Below are positions 37,201 to 45,880 of a stretch of 64,000 bases of DNA, in pieces. Source of the stretch: Fermentibacter sp964564435 (GTDB lineage: Bacteria; Fermentibacterota; Fermentibacteria; Fermentibacterales; Fermentibacteraceae); assembly GCA_964564435.1 (NCBI GenBank), contig CAZMAT010000005.1:103494-167493 (forward strand), given 5' to 3'. The notes beneath the pieces are model-generated. The model was given only the letters and a program-made list of their open reading frames with translations. It did no database searches and was not told where the DNA came from. The first letter of the stretch is position 1, and each line of letters opens with the position of its first letter. Position numbers and translations under genes: made by a program.

Positions 37201-37732
37201 TGAAGAACCTGTCGCGCCCCACCAGGTCGTGGTAGAAGCCGACGGCCTCCCTGGCCCCGCTCTCGTCGCCGGCCAGGATCCTCTCGGCCAGCTCGCCCTT
37301 CAGACAGGCCGAGCCTATGGCTATCCCGTCGCAGTACCGGGCGAGGATTTCCCTGTCGATCCTCGGCTTGTAGTAGAAGCCGTCGAGATATCCGGTGGAG
37401 GAGATCCTGCAGAGGTTCCTGTAGCCCGTCCCGTCCATGGCCAGGAGCGTTATGTGGTTGTACCGGGGACCCCTGGCCCCTCCTCCATCGCGCTCGGAGA
37501 CCGGCGTCGGGGAGATGTACGCCTCCATGCCGATGATCGGGTGCAGCTCGCGCTTCGAGAGAGCGTCATAGAACTCGATGGCGCCGAAGAGGCTCCCATG
37601 GTCGGTGATGGCGCAGCCACGCATGCCCGACTCGACGAGGAGGTCGGCCAGCTCGGAAGGCTGGATCGCGCCATCGAGCAGGCTGTACTCGGAGTGCAGA
37701 TGGAGATGGTGGAAGTCGCTCCGGTCGGGCAT
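34268..37732 (-). CDS. dnaE: DNA polymerase III alpha subunit
   Basis: 1154 residues, the usual DnaE1 length. An N-terminal PHP domain begins FHHLHLHSEYSLLDG. The polymerase catalytic acids are in MPDIDLDFC, and IMIYQEQVM, YGFNKSHAVSYALLA and a C-terminal OB-fold (RIRTAGVVTSVKEI) are present. It is the replicative polymerase. The PHP domain retains His/Asp clusters and may still proofread. The ATG at 37732 follows a weak GAGG. It is downstream of a polytopic membrane protein by 10 nt and translationally coupled to the barrel protein gene after it. Confidence 0.96.
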   Translation of the reverse strand: MPDRSDFHHLHLHSEYSLLDGAIQPSELADLLVESGMRGCAITDHGSLFGAIEFYDALSKRELHPIIGMEAYISPTPVSERDGGGARGPRYNHITLLAMDGTGYRNLCRISSTGYLDGFYYKPRIDREILARYCDGIAIGSACLKGELAERILAGDESGAREAVGFYHDLVGRDRFFIELMDHGLEDEKAVLPGLAKLAADTGALPVATNDAHYLRKEHAYAHEVLLCIQTGRNIDDPGRMRFGTSEFYVKTPQEMERLFDWIPGAVPNTARIADMCSFRFEKGEIQLPAFPIPEGSTMASLLRESAVSGLAGRLGRDLDQAESERLESELRVIEDMGFPGYFLIVSELRRWASAQGIAMGPGRGSAAGSLVSYATGITDVNPLVHGLNFSRFLNPARREMPDIDLDFCVERRQEVIEHIVAMYGRGNVSQIVTFNRMKAKSVIRDVVRALGLPVDLGDQLSRMASKVTDPNATLEEIMAEVPQIAQSAASDETVSKIIDLCKVLENHARNTSVHAAGVIIAPGDLLDFVPLYRTKNEIMTQYEMKSLDRAGLLKLDVLGLRTVTVLQKAERMVREAGIDLSIGSIPLDDPATLALLRSGETTGVFQLEGSGMRDALRKIGVNRFEDVTAAVAIFRPGSMDMIDTYAKNKQGMEAGNGFRISYLHPELEEVLSETYGVMIYQEQVMAIANRLGGMTMSEADVFRKAISKKNAAIMGQQRERFVSGATGRGIPKAVAVGIFDQIEKFAEYGFNKSHAVSYALLAFQTAYMKAHYPAPFLAALLSSWIGNIDQLSTVAEDCRRMGVPLLPPSVNEGEPAFRVTPGGSITYALSAVRNVGEGPAAEIVRARGEDGPFLDLFDFASRVDPALVNRRVYDSLAGAGAFDCLEPSRARVMAGIEAAMDYGARVRQAREAGQMSLFGGGPEPDAGVVPELPEAPGMTARARLNLEKSLLGFYLSGHPMDDFSEDIEAFTDFEPGQPMPAGGGRIRTAGVVTSVKEIPSRSGPIAFVTVEGREGACEVIVFSDILQKHRQAFEPGSFLLLEGEVSERRDESRLSVSAVAPMEDARRLLRAGIVLRFSTAGGDPDLHCRVAELLRGSPGGGAVRMEIVQSTGRIVAAESRSMRVDPSDSLLAGLRDLLGADAVRMAPGVRSLS

Positions 37733-37742
37733 CGCCGGGGCC

Positions 37743-38921
37743 TCAGGCCTGCTCGTCCGCTTCCGCGGCGGCTCCGGGGGCGGCGTCGCCCGCGCAGCCG
37801 CGCTGTCCGGCTCCGGCCGACTCGTCCGCCGATCCGTACTGCCTCTCGAACTCGGCCAGATCCTCCTGATCGGCCCTGCGGAGCAGGTCCTCCCCGTCCT
37901 TCCTGCGCCTGACGGCCAGATAGATGACGGTCCAGGCCGAACTGCACGACGAGAACCAGTACGACGCAGCCACCAGGGCGATGGCCGCCCCCGATGCCGC
38001 CAGGAGTGCTCCGGCGAGCGGCTGCACGGCTGCCACGGGCTGCCCCGAGAAGCCGAGCACGTCGACGACTCCGGAGTAAGCGCCGACGAGCGACGGGGCA
38101 AGGTATCTGAGCCCGCCCTGGAGCAGCGCATACGGGCTGGGTGCACCGGCAAGGGCGGTGGTGTGGACGAGCATGCCCACTGCCGCGGATCCGGCAGCCA
38201 GGAAGAGCGCCAGCGCCAGAACCCTCGTGACGAAGGAGGTCAGGGCATACAGCGCGAGCCTCCAGGGCTGCGACGTCACCGAGGAGAAGAGCTCGAACAT
38301 GGTCTCGAACGTGTCGCCCTTCGTGCAGGCCACTATCGCGGGCACGAGCGGGAAGGCCGCCAGGAGCGCGATCGAGCCGAGCACGACGAGCAGGGCGGCC
38401 GACCAGGCCGGAACGGCGAGGATGCCCAGCAGGACGGGGCCGACTGCGGGGATGCGCCCTGCCAGGCCCAGCAGGAGGCCGCACAGGACGGCCAGGGCCA
38501 GGCCGGCGAGGAGCGCGGCAGGCGTGGCATACAGGGGCCTGCCGTGCCTCCTGGCGAACTCCGAGGCCTCGCGGCCCGAGAAGAAGTCGTCCCCCCTGAT
38601 CTGTTCGAACGTTATGCGGGATGCCTTCAGTGCGGCCGAGAGCATGACCGCGGCAATCACCACTAGACCTGTCGCGAGGAGGGCGACGGACTGCCATGAG
38701 GTCCAGAAGATCCCGGCCGGCAGAGGCAGAAGGCGGGACGAGCCCCAGACCGCGCCCAGCCCGGACGGGTCGGCGGCGAGCCATCCCAGGTAGGTGGACG
38801 CGGACCATGCCACCCAGGACAGCACGAGCGCCTTGAACCAGATCCACATCTTCCTGCCGCTCAGCCCGAGCCTCGCGCAGGACGGCACGTCCCTAACGTC
38901 GAAGTACATCTTCCTTGACAT
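37743..38921 (-). CDS. Polytopic membrane protein of unknown function
   Basis: 392 residues with about seven long hydrophobic segments rich in A, L, V and G. A cytoplasmic N-terminus (SRKMYFDVRDVPSCARLGL) precedes them, and an acidic/alanine-rich C-terminal tail (about 55 residues) follows with three cysteines overall. TTFETMFELFSSVTSQPWR-like sequence between helices resembles DUF4013/YciC-type membrane proteins, but I would not assign a family. It precedes dnaE by 10 nt; no functional link is evident. Confidence 0.65.
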   Translation of the reverse strand: MSRKMYFDVRDVPSCARLGLSGRKMWIWFKALVLSWVAWSASTYLGWLAADPSGLGAVWGSSRLLPLPAGIFWTSWQSVALLATGLVVIAAVMLSAALKASRITFEQIRGDDFFSGREASEFARRHGRPLYATPAALLAGLALAVLCGLLLGLAGRIPAVGPVLLGILAVPAWSAALLVVLGSIALLAAFPLVPAIVACTKGDTFETMFELFSSVTSQPWRLALYALTSFVTRVLALALFLAAGSAAVGMLVHTTALAGAPSPYALLQGGLRYLAPSLVGAYSGVVDVLGFSGQPVAAVQPLAGALLAASGAAIALVAASYWFSSCSSAWTVIYLAVRRRKDGEDLLRRADQEDLAEFERQYGSADESAGAGQRGCAGDAAPGAAAEADEQA

Positions 38922-38959
38922 CTCACAGCCCTCCGCGGTGCTTCCGTGCTAGTCCGAAG

Positions 38960-39664
38960 TCAGTCGATGATATCAACCCGGAACTCGGGGCGGTAGGTCA
39001 GCGTGAGCGCTCCCGCGACATCGCCCCCCGCTCCCGTGAGGAATCGCGCCGCCTCCTCCATCGTGCTCCCGGTGGTAACGACGTCGTCCACCAGGACGAG
39101 CGGGGCTCCCTCCGGCACGGGCTCCCTCCCGCGCCTGAAGGTCCCCCGCACGTTCTCCCTGCGTTCGACGGCCTGGAGCCCGGCCTGGGGAGGCCTGTCC
39201 ACGCGCGACAGGCAGTCCGAGATCCCGGCGCCCAGCAGACGGGCCAGCGGGACGGCTATCTCCGACGCCTGGTTATAGCCCCTCTGCCTGATCCTCGAAG
39301 GACAGAGCGGCATCGGGACCAGGATGCATCCCGCAACCGCCGCTCCCATGCCCGCTTCCGCCATGAGCCCGGCGGCGATGCGGCCGAGGCCGCGCCTGCC
39401 GCGGTACTTGAGCCCGAGGACCAGGTCGCGCGCCGAACCGGCGTGCAGGAACGGGCTCTCTGCGAGTATCCTCCCGCGTTCGCCGGGAAGCGGCACCGCC
39501 ACCCCGGGGTTTCCGTTGGGGTAGAGCCTGGCCGTGCACCAGGCGCAGAGCGCATCTGTGGCCTCCCGGAATCCGGATGGGCGCCTGCAGACAGGACAGA
39601 TGCGGAAGGCCACGAGCGAAGCGATCCTGGAGACGATGGTCGAGGCGGACGGGATGAAGCTCAC
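38960..39664 (-). CDS. ComF-family phosphoribosyltransferase-like protein
   Basis: 234 residues. A CxxC-x(n)-CxxC zinc knuckle (CPVCRRPSG and LCAWC), YRGRRGLGRIAAGL, PSRIRQRGYNQA and the PRPP loop LVLVDDVVTTGSTM are the ComF/GntX pattern. Members are required for DNA uptake or used in nutrient scavenging; the exact reaction is unknown. The GTG at 39664 is chosen as the only start before the zinc knuckle; the SD is weak. It lies 25 nt downstream of lgt. Other competence genes are not in this window. Confidence 0.88.
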   Translation of the reverse strand: MSFIPSASTIVSRIASLVAFRICPVCRRPSGFREATDALCAWCTARLYPNGNPGVAVPLPGERGRILAESPFLHAGSARDLVLGLKYRGRRGLGRIAAGLMAEAGMGAAVAGCILVPMPLCPSRIRQRGYNQASEIAVPLARLLGAGISDCLSRVDRPPQAGLQAVERRENVRGTFRRGREPVPEGAPLVLVDDVVTTGSTMEEAARFLTGAGGDVAGALTLTYRPEFRVDIID

Positions 39665-39689
39665 TCCGCGTGCCGGGGGGTCGTCACCG

Positions 39690-40535
39690 TCAGGAGGCCG
39701 GCCTCGCGGCCGCCTTCGTGCGCGCCCTGCCTGCCGCGCCATCCCTCAGGATGAGGACGGGTGCCATGACGAAGGATGCAGCCACCATCAGGAGGCTTAT
39801 CAACTGGTTGTCGGTGATCCCCGATCTCCCTGCGAACACGCTGTAGCCGAGCAGGTCGTTGGTCGCGTGATCGAAGAACCTGTACTCCTCCATGCCGAAC
39901 CGGGTGGCTCCGTACAACCCGAGGAACAGCACGAACAGGAAGCCCCTGAAGTGCGCCCGCCTGTCGGCCAGGAGGAGCACCGCCAGTATGAAGAGGCCTG
40001 CCATGGAGTCGTAGAGCTGCACGGGATGGAGATGGGCATGCCCGAAGACCGACCAGGGCAGCGAGCCTTCCGGGAACGACACTCCCAGGCCGCTGGACGT
40101 GGGTGAGCCGAAGCAGCATCCGTTGAGGAAGCAGCCTATCCTGGTGATGAAGTTGCCGAGCATGAAGGAGGGGATGGCGGCATCGGCCAGCTTCATCGCA
40201 TCCCATCTCCTGACCGCGATGTACACGAAGGCGGTCGCCATCGCCAGCAGCACTCCTCCGAGCATGCTCAGGCCGTACAGGCCCTTCCATATCGCTATCA
40301 CGTCGAGCCAGTGCCCGCTGAACTCCGACATGTGGGTCACCACGTAGAACGCCCTCGAGCCGGCTATGGCGGCCATCATCACCCAGACCCCGAGGTCGGC
40401 GATGTCTGCAGGCCTGAAGCCGGACCTGGCCGCCCGCACGGAGGCGAGCTTCACGCCCAGCAGGAAGGAAATCGCCAGAGCCAGGCCGTAGCTGTTTACG
40501 GGGACGGACCCGAGTCTGAAGAGCACCGGGAACAT
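39690..40535 (-). CDS. lgt: Phosphatidylglycerol--prolipoprotein diacylglyceryl transferase
   Basis: A 281-residue inner-membrane enzyme with seven helices. The Lgt signature is present (NFITRIGCFLNGCCFG with Arg and paired Cys), along with HPVQLYDSMAGL and YGATRFGMEEYRF. It attaches diacylglycerol to the lipobox Cys of prolipoproteins, the step before LspA (28 kb). The Arg-rich C-terminal tail (about 15 residues) is an extension. The ATG at 40535 follows a GGGA-like SD. It sits downstream of rodA across an 88-bp gap that contains a palindromic hairpin. Confidence 0.94.
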   Translation of the reverse strand: MFPVLFRLGSVPVNSYGLALAISFLLGVKLASVRAARSGFRPADIADLGVWVMMAAIAGSRAFYVVTHMSEFSGHWLDVIAIWKGLYGLSMLGGVLLAMATAFVYIAVRRWDAMKLADAAIPSFMLGNFITRIGCFLNGCCFGSPTSSGLGVSFPEGSLPWSVFGHAHLHPVQLYDSMAGLFILAVLLLADRRAHFRGFLFVLFLGLYGATRFGMEEYRFFDHATNDLLGYSVFAGRSGITDNQLISLLMVAASFVMAPVLILRDGAAGRARTKAAARPAS

Positions 40536-40585
40536 GGCGACCTCCCGTGGAAGACCCGCGAATATGTCGACCGGCCCCGGTCCGC

Positions 40586-40608
40586 GGCCACCGCGTCGAC
40601 GCGGGGCC
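40586..40608. terminator. Palindromic hairpin between rodA and lgt
   Basis: CCGCGTCGACGCGG (40591-40604) is a perfect 14-bp palindrome flanked by GGCC on both sides, with one unpaired A. It lies in the 88-bp gap after the rodA stop. There is no U-tract. It may attenuate the mre operon or protect its 3' end; this is inference. Confidence 0.4.
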
Positions 40609-40623
40609 CCGCCCGGCGGTCCG

Positions 40624-41820
40624 CTAGAGCTCCCTCCAGTTCCGCGCCACGTTCATGCCGAGCCCTGCTATGAACATGGCCGAGAGCATGTGGCTCCCGC
40701 CGTAGCTCACCAGGACCAGCGGCAGGCCGGTGACAGGCATGATGCCCAGGGTCATCCCGATGTTGATGAACAGGTGCACCATGAAGTAGCAGGCACAGCC
40801 GGCGGCCAGGGTGGACCTGAACGGGCTCATCGAGATCCTGGCCGCCCTCAGCAGCCGGAATGCCAGCAGGCCGAACGCGGAGAGGAGGAGGAGCGATCCG
40901 AAGAAACCCAGCTCCTCGGCCCACACGGAGAATATGAAGTCCGTGTGGCGCGCCGGGAGGAAGGCGAGCCCCTTCTGCGCACCCATGAGGTAGCCCTGTC
41001 CCCAGAGCCCGCCCGATCCAGCCGCCACTTCCGACTGTATCACGTTCCAGCCCGCTCCGTGCGGATCGGCCGCCGGGTTGAGGAAGGTGGTCAGCCTGGC
41101 CTGCTGGTACGGATGCAGGAGGTTCCAGACGACGGGGGTGAACGCCGCGATGAGGGTGTTCCCCCCGAGCATCAGGATCCATACGGGAATCGAGGCCTTC
41201 CTCCTGAGCAGGATTATGACGAGCAGCGCCGTGAAGACGAGCCAGAACGCCAGGCGCGTGGACGAGAGGGCCGCGAAGACGGGGCTGACGACGAGGAAGA
41301 TCCAGTCGGGACCGTAACCGGCCCACCATGTCAGCATCAGCAGTATGATCACGGTCGCGGCAGCCGTGCCCAGGTCGGGCTGCAGCCAGGTCAGGAGGAT
41401 CGCTGGAGAGGCTCCGAGGAACAGGAGGAGGACTCCGTACTTCCTGGGGCGGGCCCTGAGATCGGCGAAGGCGCGCGAGGCGGCAACGATGATCGCGATC
41501 TTGGCGAACTCCGAGGGCTGTATCCTCAGGGGCCCGAGGATGAGCCACCTGCCGGCGGGTCCGCCGCCGAGGAACACGGTCAGCAGCAGGAGCAGGCAGA
41601 CCCCCGCCAGGAAGACGTAGGCGAATTCCTCGATCAGCCTGAGCGCCAGCGAGGAGCCCAGGATGAAGGTGAGCACGCCGATGGCCACCCAGAACACCTG
41701 CTTGACGAAGATGGACTCGCCCGGAACGGCCCTCGACGCCGAGTAGACGGCCAGGAGTCCGCAGACGAGGATGGCCGCGAGGGCGGCCAGCATCACGCGG
41801 TCGGTCTTCGCCGCCGTCAT
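40624..41820 (-). CDS. rodA: Rod-shape peptidoglycan polymerase RodA (SEDS family)
   Basis: 398 residues, about ten helices. SEDS motifs: RWLILGPLRIQPSEFAKIA, AADPHGAGWNVIQSEVAAGSGGLWGQGY, and HTDFIFSVWAEELGFFG with the conserved Glu/Asp. It polymerises lipid II as the glycosyltransferase of the elongation complex. The ATG at 41820 overlaps the PBP2 stop in ATGA (41817-41820), the usual mrdA-rodA coupling. It ends the mreB-mreC-mreD-mrdA-rodA run. Confidence 0.96.
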   Translation of the reverse strand: MTAAKTDRVMLAALAAILVCGLLAVYSASRAVPGESIFVKQVFWVAIGVLTFILGSSLALRLIEEFAYVFLAGVCLLLLLTVFLGGGPAGRWLILGPLRIQPSEFAKIAIIVAASRAFADLRARPRKYGVLLLFLGASPAILLTWLQPDLGTAAATVIILLMLTWWAGYGPDWIFLVVSPVFAALSSTRLAFWLVFTALLVIILLRRKASIPVWILMLGGNTLIAAFTPVVWNLLHPYQQARLTTFLNPAADPHGAGWNVIQSEVAAGSGGLWGQGYLMGAQKGLAFLPARHTDFIFSVWAEELGFFGSLLLLSAFGLLAFRLLRAARISMSPFRSTLAAGCACYFMVHLFINIGMTLGIMPVTGLPLVLVSYGGSHMLSAMFIAGLGMNVARNWREL

Positions 41821-43535
41821 CGGCTCTCCCCCAGGTAACCCAGCAGGATCCGCGAGACTATCGGCGCAGCCACCGCTCCCCCGTGGCCTCCGTGCTCCAC
41901 GACCACCGCCACGGCGAGGGGCAGGGGTTCTCGGATGAACCCGACCACCCAGGCATGGTCGCCGGCGGAGCTCTCGGCCGTTCCGCTCTTGCCGAAGAAG
42001 GCCCAGGGAAGGCCGTCCAGGGAGGACAGCGTACCGGAGCCGCTGTCGACTGCCTCGCGCATGCCCTCCACCACCGTTGCCACCGTTCCTGCCGAGAGGT
42101 CGAGCTGCCTCCAGGGTGCGGGGGCTTCGGGTATCTCGCGCACCAGCCTGAGCCCGGGCATCTCTCCGCCCGATGCGAAGACTCCTGCCATGGCGGCCAT
42201 CTGCAGTGGAGTCACCAGCAGCTCGCCCTGCCCGATCGACACGTTGAGGAGATTCCCGAGCCCCCATCCCCCCGGTCCGTAGAGGCTGTCGAGCAGGGCG
42301 CGATCGGGCACGAGCCCCCTGCTCTCGCCCGGGAGTATCTCGGTGAGCCTGCCGCCCATGCCGAAACCGCGGGCGAAGGCTGCCAGGCCGTCCAGCGACC
42401 CGAGCTGGATGTTCCGGTAGAAGTACACGTCGCAGGACTGGGCTAGGGCGTCGACCATCGCGAGCCTGCCGTGCACGGACCAGCATCCGAAATCGTTGCC
42501 GCCTAGATGATAGGATCCGTAGCAGGGATCCGGCCTGAAGTCGGCCGTGACGAATCCATTCTCGAGCAGATAGGCTGCTGATACCAGCTTGAAGATCGAA
42601 CCAGGCGGATACCTCGCGGCCCAGGCCCTGCAGAACATCGGCCTCTCGGGATCCTGGGAGATCGCCTGCCAGGCGGCGGTGCTGATGCCGTCCGACATCT
42701 CCTGGGGGTTGTACCCGGGGCTCGAAGCGAGACAGAGGATCTCGCCCGTGGTGTAGTCGATCACCACCGCTGCGCCGGGAGCGGTCTCCTCTTCGAGTAT
42801 GGCGCAGGTGAGGACCTGGAGGCGTGAATCGATCGTCAGGGTGAGATCGTGGCCTGGCAAGGGGGCGACCTCGCCCGAACCCTCGAACTCGCTCACCACC
42901 CTGCCCACCGCGTCGACGACCTGCCTCCTGTAGCCGGGCTGCCCGGCGAGGAAGTAGTCGAGTTCGCTCTCGAGGCCGGAGATGCCGGTCATCTCGCCCT
43001 CGAAGGCGCCCTCCTCCCCGCTTTCGCCGACATATCCCACGATGTGGCAGAACTCGTGGCCGAAGGTGTATCGGCGTCGCGGAACCACGTCGATGAGAAG
43101 GCCGCCGAAGCGGTGGAGGTTCTCGGCGATGGGGCTGATCTCCTCCACGGACATGTCGTCGCACAGCACGAACGGCCCGTAGGGTCTTGCGGAGGCCGGG
43201 GCAAGACGGGCCGAGAGCGTGTCCTGCGGCATGCCTAGGAGGGCGGCGACCTCGGGAATGACGGCCGGATCGAACTCGGACGGCACCACCGCCACCGCGA
43301 ACGACGGCTCGTTGTCGACGAGTACTATCCCGTTCCTGTCCCTGACCACACCCCGCGGGGCGGGCCTGTAGATGACCCTGATGTGGTTGCTGGTGGAGAT
43401 GCTCCTGTAGTAGTCGCCCTTCACGGACTGGAGGTAGAAGAGCCTCGCAGACAGGCCCAGGAGCATGAGCAGGAACAGGATCGCAAAGCCCGCCGCCGGA
43501 CGCCCGGCGCCGGACGCAGGCTCAGACAGCCTCAT
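41817..43535 (-). CDS. mrdA: Penicillin-binding protein 2 (elongation transpeptidase)
   Basis: A 572-residue class B PBP: one N-terminal membrane helix, a PBP dimer/pedestal region (RPAPRGVVRDRNGIVL), and a transpeptidase with SxxK in PGSIFK, SxN replaced by SCD, and KSGTAE (KTG motif form). It cross-links peptidoglycan in lateral wall growth with RodA. The ATG at 43535 overlaps mreD by 14 nt. SCD instead of SxN is a minor departure; SxD variants are known in PBP2s. It is sensitive to beta-lactams in principle. Confidence 0.95.
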   Translation of the reverse strand: MRLSEPASGAGRPAAGFAILFLLMLLGLSARLFYLQSVKGDYYRSISTSNHIRVIYRPAPRGVVRDRNGIVLVDNEPSFAVAVVPSEFDPAVIPEVAALLGMPQDTLSARLAPASARPYGPFVLCDDMSVEEISPIAENLHRFGGLLIDVVPRRRYTFGHEFCHIVGYVGESGEEGAFEGEMTGISGLESELDYFLAGQPGYRRQVVDAVGRVVSEFEGSGEVAPLPGHDLTLTIDSRLQVLTCAILEEETAPGAAVVIDYTTGEILCLASSPGYNPQEMSDGISTAAWQAISQDPERPMFCRAWAARYPPGSIFKLVSAAYLLENGFVTADFRPDPCYGSYHLGGNDFGCWSVHGRLAMVDALAQSCDVYFYRNIQLGSLDGLAAFARGFGMGGRLTEILPGESRGLVPDRALLDSLYGPGGWGLGNLLNVSIGQGELLVTPLQMAAMAGVFASGGEMPGLRLVREIPEAPAPWRQLDLSAGTVATVVEGMREAVDSGSGTLSSLDGLPWAFFGKSGTAESSAGDHAWVVGFIREPLPLAVAVVVEHGGHGGAVAAPIVSRILLGYLGESR

Positions 43536-44034
43536 TGTGCCTTCTGGAGCGGAGGGCGGAGGCAGCCGAGAAGAGGGTCGTGAAAACGAAGCCGGTCAGC
43601 AGGGTGATGGCGGACCTGGCGACGATGGCTCCGACCCCGGGTCCGGCTCCGCTGAAGAGCGGCCTCGAGGCGCACAGGACGAAGACGATGTCGCAGACCA
43701 GCCCGGCGAGGGCTCCCGAGAGGACGAGGGTGAGCCTGTTCTCCCCCGGAGCTGCGGCGAGGAGCAGCCGGCCCGCCAGCAGGCCCGCAAGGAGGCCCAG
43801 CGACGTGCAGCCGATGGGCTGGTGGAGGAGGAGGTCGAGCGAGGCTCCGGACCAGAAGGCGCCCTCTATGGACCAGACATCGCCGTAGTTGATGGCAAGG
43901 TACGTGAGCACGAGAGCCAGGACGTTTGGAGCCTGCAGGATCCTGCCTGCCGTGACCTCGAGCAGGAGCTGCGCGATCACGGCCCCCACCACGAGCACCA
44001 CGCCGTGTGCCCCGGGTCTACTCGACCTGTCCAC
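43522..44034 (-). CDS. mreD: Rod shape-determining protein MreD
   Basis: A 170-residue membrane protein with five or six helices and the MreD-like PNVLALVLTYLAINYGDVWS and CTSLGLLAGLLAGRLL segments. Sequence conservation in this family is low, so position between mreC and mrdA is strong support. The GTG start at 44034 overlaps the mreC stop by 17 nt. It is a membrane partner of the MreBC elongation complex. Confidence 0.88.
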   Translation of the reverse strand: MDRSSRPGAHGVVLVVGAVIAQLLLEVTAGRILQAPNVLALVLTYLAINYGDVWSIEGAFWSGASLDLLLHQPIGCTSLGLLAGLLAGRLLLAAAPGENRLTLVLSGALAGLVCDIVFVLCASRPLFSGAGPGVGAIVARSAITLLTGFVFTTLFSAASALRSRRHNEAV

Positions 44035-44785
44035 GGCTTCCGTCCAGGAGTATCAGCACTTCGCCGAGGGACTCGAAATCGACAGCCGGAGCGACGACTA
44101 TCTCGAGTGCCAGGCTCGCCCCGCTCTCGTCTATCCTGGAGACGATCCCTACGAGGAGGCCGTCGGGGTAGACGCCTCCGAACCTGCTCGTGACCACTTC
44201 GTCGCCGGGCGAGGCTTCGAGCGAGGGGTCGACGTGCAGCATCCTGAGCTCGCCGTCCTCGAACTGGAGTATCCCTGTGGCGCCCGATGGCCTGGTGGTG
44301 CAGCTCACCCTGACCTGGGGGGACGTGAGCGGGAGGACCTCGCAGGTCCCCTCGCCGCAGGAAGTCACCACCCCGACGAGCCCGTCGGGCGCCAGGCACA
44401 CCGAGTTGATCCCGACGCCGTCCGACGAGCCCCTGTCCACGACCATCGTCCCGCTCACGAGGCCTTCGGTGCGGTAGAGGACCCTCCCCGCTATGGCGTC
44501 CCTCGGAGACACCCTGGTCATGCCGAGGAGGAGGCGGTACCTGTCTGACTTCATGGCCTCCTCGCGGAGGGCCGCGTTCTCGAGCATCAGCTCGACGATC
44601 TGGGTCCTGAGCTCCTCGGAATCGGTTCTCCGGTCATCGCCCAGGACGAGGTCCGCGAACCTCGCGCCGGCCCAGCTCCCGACGCCCCCGAGCAGGGTGG
44701 GCCCCAGCAGCAGCAGCAGGACGGTGGCGACGAGGTATTTCCAGAACCTCCCGCTCCCGCTCGGCAAACCGCTCCTGCCGGGCAT
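44018..44785 (-). CDS. mreC: Rod shape-determining protein MreC
   Basis: 255 residues: a short cytoplasmic tail, one membrane helix (YLVATVLLLLLGPTLLGG), a coiled coil (RTQIVELMLENAALREEA), and two beta domains with GLVGVVTSCGEGTCEVLPL and GDEVVTSRFGGVYPDGLLVG, typical MreC. It scaffolds PBP2 and MreB. The ATG lies 1 bp from the mreB stop. Length is within the usual range. Confidence 0.95.
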   Translation of the reverse strand: MPGRSGLPSGSGRFWKYLVATVLLLLLGPTLLGGVGSWAGARFADLVLGDDRRTDSEELRTQIVELMLENAALREEAMKSDRYRLLLGMTRVSPRDAIAGRVLYRTEGLVSGTMVVDRGSSDGVGINSVCLAPDGLVGVVTSCGEGTCEVLPLTSPQVRVSCTTRPSGATGILQFEDGELRMLHVDPSLEASPGDEVVTSRFGGVYPDGLLVGIVSRIDESGASLALEIVVAPAVDFESLGEVLILLDGSRGQVE

Positions 44786-44786
44786 T

Positions 44787-45821
44787 TCAGCGGATGATCA
44801 GCTTCCTGAAGCGGAAGCTGTCCTCGAGTATGAGGCCGGCCCCGAGAACCGTGCAGGCCAGGGGGTTGTCGGCAATGCGGACGGGCAGGTTGGTCTGGTT
44901 GGAAAGGAGCCGTCCTATCCCCCTCAGCATCGCACCCCCGCCTGTGAGGACGATTCCCCTGTCGACTATGTCGCTCGCGAGCTCGGGCGGGGTCTTCTCA
45001 AGGCCGTGCATCACAGCCTCGACGATGGCCCCGACGGGTTCCTTGAGAGCCTCCCTGATATCGGAGGACTTTATCCTGTAGGTCCGAGGGATCCCGTTCA
45101 TGAAATCGAGCCCGCTCACGTCCATGCCCTCGTCGTCCTCCTCCAGGACGGTCCCCACGCGGAGCTTCACCGCCTCGGCGGTGCGTTCGCCGATAAGGAG
45201 GCTGAAGTGCTTCTTGAGGTAGTTGGTGATGGCGTCGTTCATCTCGTCTCCGCCTATGCGGATCGAGTTGGTCGCGGCTATCGAGGACAGGGATATGACC
45301 GCGATCTCGCTGGTGCCGCCCCCGATGTCGACTATCATGTTCCCGGCAGGGCTCTCTATGGGGAGGCCCACACCGACCGCCGCCGCCAGGGGCTCGGGCA
45401 CCAGGTAGACGTCGCGGGCGCCTGCCCGCTCGAGAGCGCTCCTGACCGCGGTGATCTCCACCTCGGTGATCCCGTTGGGAACGCAGACCAGCACCCTGGG
45501 CCTCATGGCGAACCTCTTGCCCTGGGCCCTCTCGAAGAAGATGCGCAGCATGGCCATGGTGGCCGTGGCGTTGGTGATGACCCCGTCGTGGAGAGGTCTG
45601 AAGGCCTCGAGCATGGTACCGGTGCGGCCGAGCATGGACTTGGCCTCGGTGCCCACCGCCACCACTTCGTTCGTCGCCTTCTCGATTGCGACGACGCTGG
45701 GCTCCTCGAGGACTATCCCCCTGCCCTGCACGTATATGAGAGTGTTGGCGGTCCCCAGGTCTATGGCCATCTGCGTCGAGAGGAAGGAGGAAGCCCTGGG
45801 GACAAGACTGGAAATCCTCAT
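44787..45821 (-). CDS. mreB: Rod shape-determining actin-like protein MreB
   Basis: 344 residues of actin fold: phosphate-1 loop MAIDLGTANTLIYV, the segment GVITNATATMAMLRIFF, IVDIGGGTSEIAVISL (phosphate 2), and IVLTGGGAMLRGIGRLL (adenosine). It forms membrane filaments directing lateral wall synthesis. The ATG at 45821 has GGAGGG 4 nt upstream; an ATG 6 codons earlier is less likely. It is the first gene of the mreBCD-mrdA-rodA operon, driven by a TTGACG-N17-TATTGA promoter. Confidence 0.97.
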   Translation of the reverse strand: MRISSLVPRASSFLSTQMAIDLGTANTLIYVQGRGIVLEEPSVVAIEKATNEVVAVGTEAKSMLGRTGTMLEAFRPLHDGVITNATATMAMLRIFFERAQGKRFAMRPRVLVCVPNGITEVEITAVRSALERAGARDVYLVPEPLAAAVGVGLPIESPAGNMIVDIGGGTSEIAVISLSSIAATNSIRIGGDEMNDAITNYLKKHFSLLIGERTAEAVKLRVGTVLEEDDEGMDVSGLDFMNGIPRTYRIKSSDIREALKEPVGAIVEAVMHGLEKTPPELASDIVDRGIVLTGGGAMLRGIGRLLSNQTNLPVRIADNPLACTVLGAGLILEDSFRFRKLIIR

Positions 45822-45851
45822 CAATCCCTCCGTAAACAACTCAGGGAGCGT

Positions 45852-45880
45852 TCAATACCATAAGGATAGCGATGCGTCAA
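45852..45880 (-). promoter_or_regulatory. mreB operon promoter
   Basis: On the minus strand, TTGACG (45875-45880), a 17-nt spacer, TATTGA (45852-45857), with the start codon 31 nt beyond. It is a good sigma-70 type match. The rest of the 193-bp intergenic region holds a CG-rich palindromic stretch (GGCCGGCCGGCC near 45911) and no gene I can support. Confidence 0.65.
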
